A DNA stretch of 8,739 nt from Hyphomicrobiales bacterium (lineage in GTDB: Bacteria > Pseudomonadota > Alphaproteobacteria > Rhizobiales > Aestuariivirgaceae), in assembly GCA_003151375.1 (NCBI GenBank), contig PLXI01000249.1:477-9215 (forward strand), written 5' to 3'. The first letter of the stretch is position 1. Every line of letters begins with the position of its first letter. Positions 1 to 6,139 of the stretch are shown here, one piece after another. The notes beneath the pieces are model-generated. The model searched no databases. It was not told the DNA's origin and saw nothing but the letters and a program-made list of their open reading frames with translations. A program made the position numbers and the translations under genes.

Positions 1-56
1 TGAGCAGCAACTGAAAACCCACATGCAACACATAACGCTAACGCAATATGCTTCAT
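1..56 (-). CDS. DUF2155-like secreted protein, N-terminal fragment
   Basis: Only the first 18 codons are inside the window; the gene continues past position 1. They read MKHIALALCVACGFSVAA, a lysine followed by a hydrophobic stretch and small residues, which is a typical Sec signal peptide. The ATG at 56-54 overlaps the mlaD stop as ATGA, so the gene is very probably translated by coupling from mlaD. In many Hyphomicrobiales the gene after NDUFA12-mlaD encodes a small DUF2155 protein of unknown function, often followed by aat. The family name rests on that remembered gene order, because the visible residues are only a signal peptide. The existence of a coding start here is well supported; the family is an inference. 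Confidence 0.6.
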   Translation of the reverse strand, partial: MKHIALALCVACGFSVAA

Positions 57-553
57 GGTTTTGCTGCTGGTGTTGCGTCCTGTGTATCAGCGCCCTTTGC
101 GTCAGCGCCTTTGCCTTTGGAGAACATCGCTTGGCTGATCAGATTCCACATATCAACGGAACCTTGGGTGTAGGAAATCTCACTACCGTCTTTCAGCTTG
201 CCTTCAGAGCCACCCGGCTCAAGGGAAACAAATTGCGCACCCAACAGACCTTCTGACGTGATCTTGGCGGACGTATCATCAGATAAACTCACTTCCGGCC
301 GCAGCTGTATGATCAAGCGCGCCTGGTAAGATTTGGGATCAAGGTTCTGGCCCACAACAGTGCCCACCTTGATGCCAGCAATGCGCACATCGGTGCCGAC
401 ATTTATGCCGCTGATGTTATCAAACTGGGCCGACACACGGTAGCCACCTGATGCCCCGCCATGACCCGTAGCGCCCCAAGCAAAAATCAAAAAGAAAAAG
501 GCCACCACCACTACAGCAGCACCCACAAGGGTCTCGAGTGTGTCTGATTTCAT
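53..553 (-). CDS. mlaD: MlaD-family MCE-domain lipid transport protein
   Basis: MlaD is the inner-membrane-anchored periplasmic subunit of the Mla phospholipid transport system, where MCE domains form a hexameric ring that carries lipid between the membranes. The 166-residue protein shows a short cytoplasmic start (MKSDTLETLVG), one membrane anchor at about residues 8-28, and an MCE domain at about 38-115 with VGTDVRIAGIKVG, the LD..SYQARL strand and SEGLLGAQFVSLEPGG. The segment YTQGSVDMWNLI follows, then a lysine/alanine/aspartate-rich tail that looks disordered. I chose the ATG at 553 because it forms an ATGA overlap with the NDUFA12 stop; a GTG at 565 would add four residues. No mlaE, mlaF or mlaC is visible, so the ABC partners must lie elsewhere. 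The family call is firm; the substrate is inferred from the family. Confidence 0.93.
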   Translation of the reverse strand: MKSDTLETLVGAAVVVVAFFFLIFAWGATGHGGASGGYRVSAQFDNISGINVGTDVRIAGIKVGTVVGQNLDPKSYQARLIIQLRPEVSLSDDTSAKITSEGLLGAQFVSLEPGGSEGKLKDGSEISYTQGSVDMWNLISQAMFSKGKGADAKGADTQDATPAAKP

Positions 554-948
554 TGTGGCTTCCACGCCTGATAATCCGCCGCGGCTTTCACCGGCTTGCC
601 GCCTACGGCAATGGAACCGGGAGGATGATAAGCACCTGCCGTGCCCGTCAAATTTTCCTCATGCGGCTTTTGCCATTCACGCGGCACATAATTTTCCTGC
701 GGTGGGGCCACATCAGTGCGGTGATGCAACCAGCCATGCCAGCCGGGGCCAACCTGTGAGCCTTCGCTGTAGCCTTTATAAATAACCCAGCGGCGTTCAG
801 GAATGGAGCCCGGAACTGCGGATTTGGCTTTATAATAGCGATTGCCCAAATCATCTTGGCCAACATAGTTGCCCTTGCGCCAAGTGTAAAAGCGCGTGGC
901 AAGAGTTTCACCATTCCACCACGTAAAAAACTGTTTTAATAATCGCAT
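550..948 (-). CDS. NADH:ubiquinone oxidoreductase subunit NDUFA12 homologue
   Basis: The product is the alphaproteobacterial homologue of the mitochondrial complex I supernumerary subunit NDUFA12 (B17.2), a small protein on the matrix/cytoplasmic side that supports assembly or stability of the NADH dehydrogenase. The 132-residue protein has the family hallmarks: LLKQFFTWWNGETLATR near the start, VGQDDLGNRYY at about 29-39, ERRWVIYKGY at 51-60, and the GWHGWLHH block near 69-76, followed by a proline-rich tail. An in-frame TTG lies at 954, but the ATG at 948 is the better start. The end overlaps mlaD by ATGA, so the two are translated together. A promoter is visible just upstream (976-1004). 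The family call is very secure, and it is one of the best taxonomic markers in the window. Confidence 0.95.
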   Translation of the reverse strand: MRLLKQFFTWWNGETLATRFYTWRKGNYVGQDDLGNRYYKAKSAVPGSIPERRWVIYKGYSEGSQVGPGWHGWLHHRTDVAPPQENYVPREWQKPHEENLTGTAGAYHPPGSIAVGGKPVKAAADYQAWKPQ

Positions 949-975
949 GTTCAAAGACTCTTTTATCTAGCCCGC

Positions 976-1004
976 AATATGGCGGAAGGTGGTCCTAGTT
1001 TCAA
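976..1004 (-). promoter_or_regulatory. Sigma70-like promoter for the NDUFA12-mlaD operon
   Basis: On the minus strand TTGAAA (1004-999; 5 of 6 against TTGACA) is followed by a 17-bp spacer and CATATT (981-976; 4 of 6 against TATAAT). Transcription would start near 969, leaving a leader of about 20 nt before the ATG at 948. The site fits exactly in the 56-bp gap after the upstream gene. A GANTC motif (possible CcrM methylation site) lies at 956-960 in the short leader. This is a consensus match only, with no experimental support. Confidence 0.5.
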
Positions 1005-3020
1005 TCAGGATTTAGGCTTCATAATGACGATCTGGCTGCCATTGGCCTGCTGCACAGGAAGTGTTTCAACATTGGGGTTGGATCGTAATGCGGTCACCAG
1101 TTTGGCCAGATCTTCAGGCGATGCGGGATGATCGGCCGGAAGCGAATACAATCCCAAATTATTGTGCGCCGCTTCTTGGCGAAGCGTGAGCAAATAGACC
1201 GGCTGCGAAGCTCCATTGCCGCCAATCACCACATTGGATTGAAAGGCGCGTAAAACAAAGCGCTGGTCGGGCGCATCAGGTGAAATAAGTGTGGCTGTCA
1301 TTTTGGCGCGCAGGCCTGCATGAACCAGGGGGCGCGGCGCAATATCAGCAATCTTTGCATGTTCATTGAGGTAAGCCAGCAGATCATGCCAGCCCCAACG
1401 GCCCCAGACTTTGTAGTTCTGCGCGCTTAAGGCATCTTCCAGTGCCGGCAAAGAACCAATCCATTGCACCGCAAAATCATCTGTCGCATGCCCGATTAAG
1501 TTAATCCGCTGGCCCGGAAGCTTCATCCAACCACCGTCTAGGAAATCGGACTGCGAATAGCTCACAAAGCGATTGAGCGGTTGATAGTGCTCGAGCTCTT
1601 TGTCAAAGTTATAGCTTAAGTTAAAGCCAGCGGCGATCACAAACACCGCCATTGCGGTTGAAAGCAACCACAGCGGACGCACTCTTGTGAATGACACAGT
1701 GCTGATCGCGATAGAAACCATGACGACGATGATGGAGGCAATCAGTATTCCGCCGAACACATCGCTGAACCAACTCACGCCCAGATAAAGTCTGGTAAAA
1801 CCAATTGCTACGACCAGCATCGCAAAGCACGAAATCAACAGTGCTTGGCTCCAGCGTGAGAGGCCCCGCGCACAGCAGATGCCCAATGAACCGAATATCG
1901 TGCCCGCCAATAAAACATGAGCCGATGGGAAACGAAAATCCATTGTATCTACATTAAGGCCTTGCGGAGCCAAGGCGAATGAAAACACTATGAGGATTAG
2001 CTTGGTCACGGCAATTGCAACAATTATGCTCCAAGCGGCGCGCCATTTGCGCTGAAATGCCAGCCAAATAATCGGTACCGCCGCGACCCAATAAAGCACC
2101 CTCTCATCGCCCAACATTGACAAACGCAAAAATACTTCATCGCCCGGCACTGAGCGTAATTCTGCAAAGAAGTTGAGCAGCGAACGATCAAAATTTCCCA
2201 CCGCGTGGTGAATGATGAGGCCACTGATGAGATCAATCAAAGCGACAACAGCAAGTAAGCCAGCTAAAATCCCTAATGCGAGTAAAATGGAGTTTGGATT
2301 TTCAGGTGAGAGCACGTCACCAAATCGGCGCACCGATGCAAAGCGGCTGGATTGGGCAAGCCTTGCAAAATATCGCTGAACAGTGTGCCTGTGTGGATCG
2401 ACCAGACTTGCGATCAGGCGCACGAACCAACCACCTATGGTCAGAACGCCGATCAAGACCAGAAGTGCAACCAACAACCTGCCGCTCAAATCGCTGGCAA
2501 AGGTCAAGGCTTGTCCCAACAAAATGCCTGGCAAAATATGGGCCACTGCCCAAATCGTTCCTGAAATAACATTGACCAGAGTGAAAAATACCTGGTTCAT
2601 TCCAAACATTCCGGCGACCCCAGGAACCACGGCCTTGATGCCCGGAATAAAGCGGCCGATGGCGATGGACTTCCCGCCATGCTTGCGCACATAGTCCTCG
2701 CCCTTATCTAAAAGAGCTGGAAAGCGGTTGAGTGGCCACATGGTTTTAAGTCGTTCGCCATACCAGCGCCCAGCGAAGTATGACAGTTGATCACCCAGAA
2801 CGCAGCCTGTTACAGTGGCGGCCAGCACAGGCCAGAACTCCAATTTGCCTGCGCCAACTAAAGTGCCAGCACCGACTAAAACCACCGTCGATGGCATGAA
2901 CAATCCGATGATGAGCAAAGCCTCACCAAGGGAAACTCCGAATATCAATATCCATGCCCATATCGGATGCGCCGATAAGCCATTCATCAGGTTTGATATG
3001 AAGGTGGAAAAATAATCCAT
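1005..3020 (-). CDS. DedA-PAP2-LssY_C fusion membrane protein, PAP2 motifs degenerate
   Basis: This 671-residue protein joins three modules. Residues about 20-175 form a DedA/VTT domain, a family linked to lipid flipping and membrane homeostasis, with LGDQLSYFAGRWYG at 75-88 and GRFIPGIKAVVPGVAGM at 122-138. Residues about 245-440 form a multi-pass PAP2 (lipid phosphatase) domain. Residues about 470-670 form a soluble LssY-C-like domain with IAPRPLVHAGLR at 560-571. The PAP2 motifs look damaged: the expected K-x6-RP region reads ALAPQ at 349-353 with no arginine-proline pair, motif 2 is PSAH (His368), and motif 3 is TRLYLGVSWFSD (409-420), where the nucleophilic histidine is Ser416. Arg410 and Asp420 remain. 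The fold call is firm; loss of phosphatase activity is inferred. The ATG at 3020 has no clear ribosome binding site. The TauE-like gene is divergent across 100 bp. Confidence 0.88.
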   Translation of the reverse strand: MDYFSTFISNLMNGLSAHPIWAWILIFGVSLGEALLIIGLFMPSTVVLVGAGTLVGAGKLEFWPVLAATVTGCVLGDQLSYFAGRWYGERLKTMWPLNRFPALLDKGEDYVRKHGGKSIAIGRFIPGIKAVVPGVAGMFGMNQVFFTLVNVISGTIWAVAHILPGILLGQALTFASDLSGRLLVALLVLIGVLTIGGWFVRLIASLVDPHRHTVQRYFARLAQSSRFASVRRFGDVLSPENPNSILLALGILAGLLAVVALIDLISGLIIHHAVGNFDRSLLNFFAELRSVPGDEVFLRLSMLGDERVLYWVAAVPIIWLAFQRKWRAAWSIIVAIAVTKLILIVFSFALAPQGLNVDTMDFRFPSAHVLLAGTIFGSLGICCARGLSRWSQALLISCFAMLVVAIGFTRLYLGVSWFSDVFGGILIASIIVVMVSIAISTVSFTRVRPLWLLSTAMAVFVIAAGFNLSYNFDKELEHYQPLNRFVSYSQSDFLDGGWMKLPGQRINLIGHATDDFAVQWIGSLPALEDALSAQNYKVWGRWGWHDLLAYLNEHAKIADIAPRPLVHAGLRAKMTATLISPDAPDQRFVLRAFQSNVVIGGNGASQPVYLLTLRQEAAHNNLGLYSLPADHPASPEDLAKLVTALRSNPNVETLPVQQANGSQIVIMKPKS

Positions 3021-3120
3021 GAATTTTGAATTTGTATTTTCAGTTGATAACGGGGTCGTTTCGAAGGCATAGCTAGTCTAGAACACGTATAGTTTCCATT
3101 GTTGTTTTTGGTGTGGCAGG
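3021..3120. promoter_or_regulatory. Divergent intergenic region between fusion gene and transporter
   Basis: This 100-bp gap must hold start signals for both divergent genes. On the plus strand TATAGT at 3088-3093 is a good -10 match about 28 bp before the transporter ATG, but no convincing -35 lies at the right distance. On the minus strand I see only weak -10 candidates. No strong dyad or known operator was recognised. Confidence 0.3.
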
Positions 3121-3879
3121 ATGAATATCGCAAGCGTGGCCCTTCTCGTTGCCGCAGGCTTTCTGGGTGGTTTGGCCAATGCGCTGGCAGGAGGCGCTTC
3201 ATTATTTACGTTTCCGGCCCTGCTGGCTTCTGGCCTTTCACCCATCACCGCCAATGCTTCTAATGCCTTTGCACTGTTGCCCGCCAATTCTATGGCCGCG
3301 TGGGCGGACGCAGAGAAGATTCCCCCTCGCAACGCAACAGCACTCATAATTCTGGCGTGTTCAATGGTGGGCGGCATTTTGGGTGCGGTTTTGCTGCTTG
3401 AAACATCGGCAAGATTTTTTCAGCTGATGGTGCCTGCCCTTATTGGATTGGCCACAGTCATGTTCATATTCGGCAAAAGGCTACGCCAGTTTTTGGTGAG
3501 ATTATTGGGCGTAGGTGAGCATCCAAAACTTTGCGCGTCGCTAGTATTTCTATCGGGCATTTATGGTGGCTATTTTGGCGCTGGGCTTGGGGTGGTTTTA
3601 ATGGCGGTGCTAAGTGCCACAACTGTGTGGGACATGCGCATGACCAATGCCTATAAAAACATCCTCAATGTTGGAGCCAACGCCATGGCCAATGTTTTAT
3701 TCGTCGCCATGGGCATGATAGCCTGGCATGAAACACTGATCATGATTTTAGGCACTGCTGTTGGCGGCTATATGGGTGGCAAGCTGGTGAGGGTTTTGCC
3801 AGCACATCTGGTGCGCATTGGCATTTGTTGGTCTGGTGTGGTGATGACCGCAATTTATGTTTACCGCTATTGGCTATAG
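3121..3879 (+). CDS. TauE/SafE (TSUP) family membrane transporter
   Basis: The 252-residue protein is an integral membrane protein of the TauE/SafE (formerly DUF81) family, which exports or takes up sulfite, sulfonates and other organic anions. It shows the internal duplication typical of the family: GFLGGLANALAGGASLFTFP near residues 13-32 and the matching second-half motif SGIYGGYFGAGLGVVLMAVL near 145-164. About eight hydrophobic segments can be counted, with a short polar stretch near 117-137. Length is normal. The ATG at 3121 is preceded by GGCAGG, placed very close for a ribosome binding site. Its last 13 bp overlap the convergent psuG gene. No sulfur or taurine genes are near, so the substrate cannot be set. 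The family call is secure. Confidence 0.9.
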   Translation: MNIASVALLVAAGFLGGLANALAGGASLFTFPALLASGLSPITANASNAFALLPANSMAAWADAEKIPPRNATALIILACSMVGGILGAVLLLETSARFFQLMVPALIGLATVMFIFGKRLRQFLVRLLGVGEHPKLCASLVFLSGIYGGYFGAGLGVVLMAVLSATTVWDMRMTNAYKNILNVGANAMANVLFVAMGMIAWHETLIMILGTAVGGYMGGKLVRVLPAHLVRIGICWSGVVMTAIYVYRYWL

Positions 3880-3887
3880 GCAATGGC
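3866..3887. terminator. Imperfect palindrome across two convergent stop codons
   Basis: The core ATTGGCTATAGGCAAT (3869-3884) is a palindrome with one mismatched pair and contains the TAG of the transporter; the psuG stop lies at 3867-3869. Outer bases extend it to a stem of seven pairs with one G-U wobble (3866-3872 with 3881-3887). No T tract follows on either strand, so it is at most a weak bidirectional terminator. Confidence 0.25.
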
Positions 3888-4772
3888 TATTGCTGCTGCG
3901 AGGCGCGCATTGTTTTCGACTAAAGCAATGTTAGCGCTAAGTGAGCGACCTTGGGTGGCATCGCTTATGGCTTTCAGCAAATAGGGTGTGGTGTCTTTGC
4001 CGGTGATGTTGGTGCGTTTGGCTGCATTTAAAGCGCGCAAAATAACAGGTTCAATTTCCTCCGCCAGAATTTCTGCCTGAGCAGGAATTGGATTGGCCAC
4101 GACCACGCCTCCTTTCAAACCCAGCAGCCATTTGGCTCGCATGAGCTTGGCAACATCTTTGGGCGTATCCAACCGCATTGGCACTTTATGTCCAGAGCTT
4201 CTTGAATAAAACGCCGGAAACTCGTCCGTGCCATAACCAACCACTGGCACGCCCAAAGTTTCCAGCACTTCCAGCGTCAGCGCCAAATCCAAAATCGCTT
4301 TGGCACCTGCAGTTACAACTGCCACATTGCTTTGCGCGAATTCACTCAGATCAGCGGAAATATCAAAGGTTCTTTCAGCGCCGCGGTGAACACCGCCCAT
4401 GCCGCCAGTTGCAAAAACCGAAATGCCTGCCATGTCTGCAAGACGCATGGTGGTGGCAACTGTGGTTGCGCCAGTTATATTTCGCGCCACGACATAGGGA
4501 ATATCGCGGGTTGATACTTTCATGATCGAAGGCCCGTTTTTGGCAAAGCCCTCTAACTCTTGCGCCGATAGGCCAGCGCGCAATTCTCCGTCAATGATCG
4601 CTATTGTGGCGGGCACTGCGCCCTCATCCATGATGATTTGCTCAACCTTGCGGGCCATTTCCAAATTCTGAGGATAAGGCATGCCATGCGCGATGATGGT
4701 GGATTCTAGCGCCACCACGGGCTTGCCCTTTTTCAGTGCGGCTTTGACAGCGGTCGAGAGTTTCACTTTCAT
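3867..4772 (-). CDS. psuG: Pseudouridine-5'-phosphate glycosidase
   Basis: PsuG splits the C-C glycosidic bond of pseudouridine 5'-phosphate, giving uracil and ribose 5-phosphate in the cytoplasm. The 301-residue length is close to the E. coli enzyme. Visible family motifs are VALESTIIAHGMPYPQN (20-36) with Glu23, FATGGMGGVHRGAERTFDISADL (120-142) with Asp137, and VVTAGAKAILD (152-162), where Lys158 corresponds to the catalytic Schiff-base lysine. VVGYGTDEFPAFYSRSSG and VANPIPAQAEI, both conserved in the family, follow. All key residues appear intact. The gene starts 3 bp after the psuK stop, so the two form an operon covering both breakdown steps. Its end overlaps the convergent transporter gene by 13 bp. 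The call is secure. Confidence 0.96.
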   Translation of the reverse strand: MKVKLSTAVKAALKKGKPVVALESTIIAHGMPYPQNLEMARKVEQIIMDEGAVPATIAIIDGELRAGLSAQELEGFAKNGPSIMKVSTRDIPYVVARNITGATTVATTMRLADMAGISVFATGGMGGVHRGAERTFDISADLSEFAQSNVAVVTAGAKAILDLALTLEVLETLGVPVVGYGTDEFPAFYSRSSGHKVPMRLDTPKDVAKLMRAKWLLGLKGGVVVANPIPAQAEILAEEIEPVILRALNAAKRTNITGKDTTPYLLKAISDATQGRSLSANIALVENNARLAAAIAIAYSQ

Positions 4773-4775
4773 GGA

Positions 4776-5630
4776 CTATTCCAAAGTTGAGGCGGTTGAC
4801 GCGATCACTTTCGCTGCCATGTCTTGGCCCAATTCTGCCGCTTTGGCGAGAGGCATGCCTGAGAGTAAGCCCAAGGCAAGACCGGCTGTGGCAGCATCCC
4901 CAGTGCCCGTAACATCGATGATTCTATGGGCGCGGGCCGGCAAATGAATAAAGCTTGCGCCGTCTGAAACATAAGCACCTTGGCTGCCCGCATGGATGAC
5001 AAGATTGAAGATGCCGCTTTCGTGCAGGAATTTGGCAGCAGTTTGTGGATCGCGCGTTCCTGTCAACGCCTCGACCTGATCCAGATTAGGTGTGGCCAGA
5101 AATATGGGCGTGCCTAGCTTCTTCAATTTTTGCGCTTTGGAAACAGATACGGGCTCAACAATCAATTTCGCCGAGGCCAGCTTTGCGATTATGGCAAGCG
5201 TTTCAACTGGCAAATTGCAATCAACAATCACCAAGCGCGCTGTTGTGATGGCCTCAGTGTGTTGGGCAATAATGTCCGGAGTGATGGCTTGCAGGATTTC
5301 CATGTTGTTGGCTGCGGTGATGAGTTCACCGTGATCATCAAGGAAGGCAAGATAAGTTCCGGTAACGCCTGAGGCCTTAAAGCAGCGCGAAACATCAACG
5401 CCTGCAAGTGCTGTGGACTTAAGCAGGCCTTCGCCTGCTGCATCATAACCCACCACACTTAACAGCGAGACTTTGGCACCCAAACGCCCAAGATTATGCG
5501 CAATGTTGCGTGCCACGCCGCCCGGCTTGTGGCTTATGTGCGCCGGATTGGACGTTGCCGCCACATGCGCTGATGCACATCTTGCCTTGATATCTGTATT
5601 CGAACCACCAATCACCAAAACTTCTGACAT
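4776..5630 (-). CDS. psuK: PfkB-family pseudouridine kinase
   Basis: The product phosphorylates pseudouridine to pseudouridine 5'-phosphate using ATP, supplying the substrate for PsuG. The 284-residue protein has a ribokinase/PfkB fold: it starts VLVIGGSNTDIKA (4-16), has the first signature KPGGVARNIAHNLGRLG (35-51), ATPN.DQVEALTG (179-191) and the second signature DVTGTGDAATAG (239-250), where Asp245 is the catalytic base. I chose the ATG at 5630 because the IGGSNTD strand begins there. The open frame upstream to 5798 would run into the divergent GFA gene and adds a non-homologous stretch. No strong ribosome binding site is visible. PfkB family membership is certain; pseudouridine as substrate rests on the 3-bp spacing to psuG. 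Confidence 0.9.
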   Translation of the reverse strand: MSEVLVIGGSNTDIKARCASAHVAATSNPAHISHKPGGVARNIAHNLGRLGAKVSLLSVVGYDAAGEGLLKSTALAGVDVSRCFKASGVTGTYLAFLDDHGELITAANNMEILQAITPDIIAQHTEAITTARLVIVDCNLPVETLAIIAKLASAKLIVEPVSVSKAQKLKKLGTPIFLATPNLDQVEALTGTRDPQTAAKFLHESGIFNLVIHAGSQGAYVSDGASFIHLPARAHRIIDVTGTGDAATAGLALGLLSGMPLAKAAELGQDMAAKVIASTASTLE

Positions 5631-5677
5631 GGACAAGTCATAAGCTTTCGCGCAATCGTTATGCAAGGAGAAGGACC
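5631..5677. promoter_or_regulatory. Short divergent gap between psuK and GFA gene
   Basis: The 47-bp gap carries the strong ribosome binding site AAGGAGAAGG (5665-5674) of the plus-strand GFA gene. On the minus strand TTGCAT (5666-5661), an 18-bp spacer and TATGAC (5642-5637) form a weak promoter candidate for psuK, which would give an almost leaderless message. Plus-strand promoter elements probably lie inside the start of psuK but I could not place them. Confidence 0.3.
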
Positions 5678-6052
5678 ATGAAAACTGGATCATGTTTATG
5701 TGGCGCGGTGGGGTTTGAGCTGCACGGGCCATTGCATGATGTGATTGCCTGTCATTGCAGCCAATGCCGCAAGATGACGGGCAATTATTGGGCTTCAACG
5801 CACACAGCTGATGCCGATTTGAAATTTACCCGACAAGATGGGTTGAAATGGTATGCCTCTTCGACCAATGCCAAGCGCGGATTTTGCAAGGAATGCGGTT
5901 CCACACTCTTTTGGAAAACCAATGGAAGTTCTGTCACATCCGTGTGTCCTGGCAGTATAGACGGCAAAACTGGCCTGAAGCTGGGCGGACATATCTTCAC
6001 AAGCGATGCCGGCGACTATTATGTAATTTCCGGAGGGGAATACCGCAAATAG
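5678..6052 (+). CDS. GFA/CENP-V domain zinc-binding protein
   Basis: The 124-residue protein is a single glutathione-dependent-formaldehyde-activating-enzyme-like (GFA, CENP-V) domain, a small zinc fold whose bacterial members mostly have no settled function. Zinc ligands are visible: GSCLCGAVGFE near residues 4-14 (Cys6, Cys8), CHCSQCRKMTG at 25-35 (Cys25, Cys27, Cys30) and GFCKECGSTLFW at 68-79 (Cys70, Cys73). Length and motif order are complete. A strong ribosome binding site AAGGAGAAGG lies a few bases before the ATG. The drug exporter follows 87 bp downstream on the same strand with no clear terminator between, so co-transcription is possible. The family call is secure; no role in formaldehyde metabolism should be assumed from the name. 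Confidence 0.93.
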   Translation: MKTGSCLCGAVGFELHGPLHDVIACHCSQCRKMTGNYWASTHTADADLKFTRQDGLKWYASSTNAKRGFCKECGSTLFWKTNGSSVTSVCPGSIDGKTGLKLGGHIFTSDAGDYYVISGGEYRK

Positions 6053-6139
6053 CCCTCCTAATTCATTTGTGGGCTGGGGGCGGCGCGGCTAGCGTAAGAT
6101 TATGAAACCTTCGATTCCTGATCTGCGTGGTCTGCCCAT
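6053..6139 (+). other. Gap before exporter, with a possible 13-codon leader ORF
   Basis: The gap holds a short open frame, ATG at 6102 to TGA at 6143, encoding MKPSIPDLRGLPI. Its stop overlaps the exporter ATG as ATGA, an arrangement that can couple translation. No ribosome binding site precedes it. AGCCC (6051-6055) and GGGCT (6071-6075) can pair around a 15-nt loop but no T tract follows, so no terminator is called. A weak promoter TTGTGG (6067-6072) with TAGCGT (6090-6095) is possible. Confidence 0.25.

Noticed and set aside
553..565. GTG start four codons before the mlaD ATG
   Set aside because: The ATG at 553 gives the ATGA overlap with the upstream stop and the usual short N-terminus before the membrane anchor.
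2276..2694. Long plus-strand open frames opposite the DedA part of the fusion gene
   Set aside because: They are antisense shadows of a clear membrane-protein gene, with no domain and no ribosome binding site.
5631..5798. N-terminal extension of psuK
   Set aside because: The added residues resemble nothing in the PfkB family and overlap the well-supported divergent GFA gene; the family start is MSEVLVIGGSN at 5630.
6051..6075. AGCCC/GGGCT hairpin as terminator of the GFA gene
   Set aside because: Five-pair stem with a 15-nt loop followed by G-rich sequence and no T tract, so it does not fit an intrinsic terminator.
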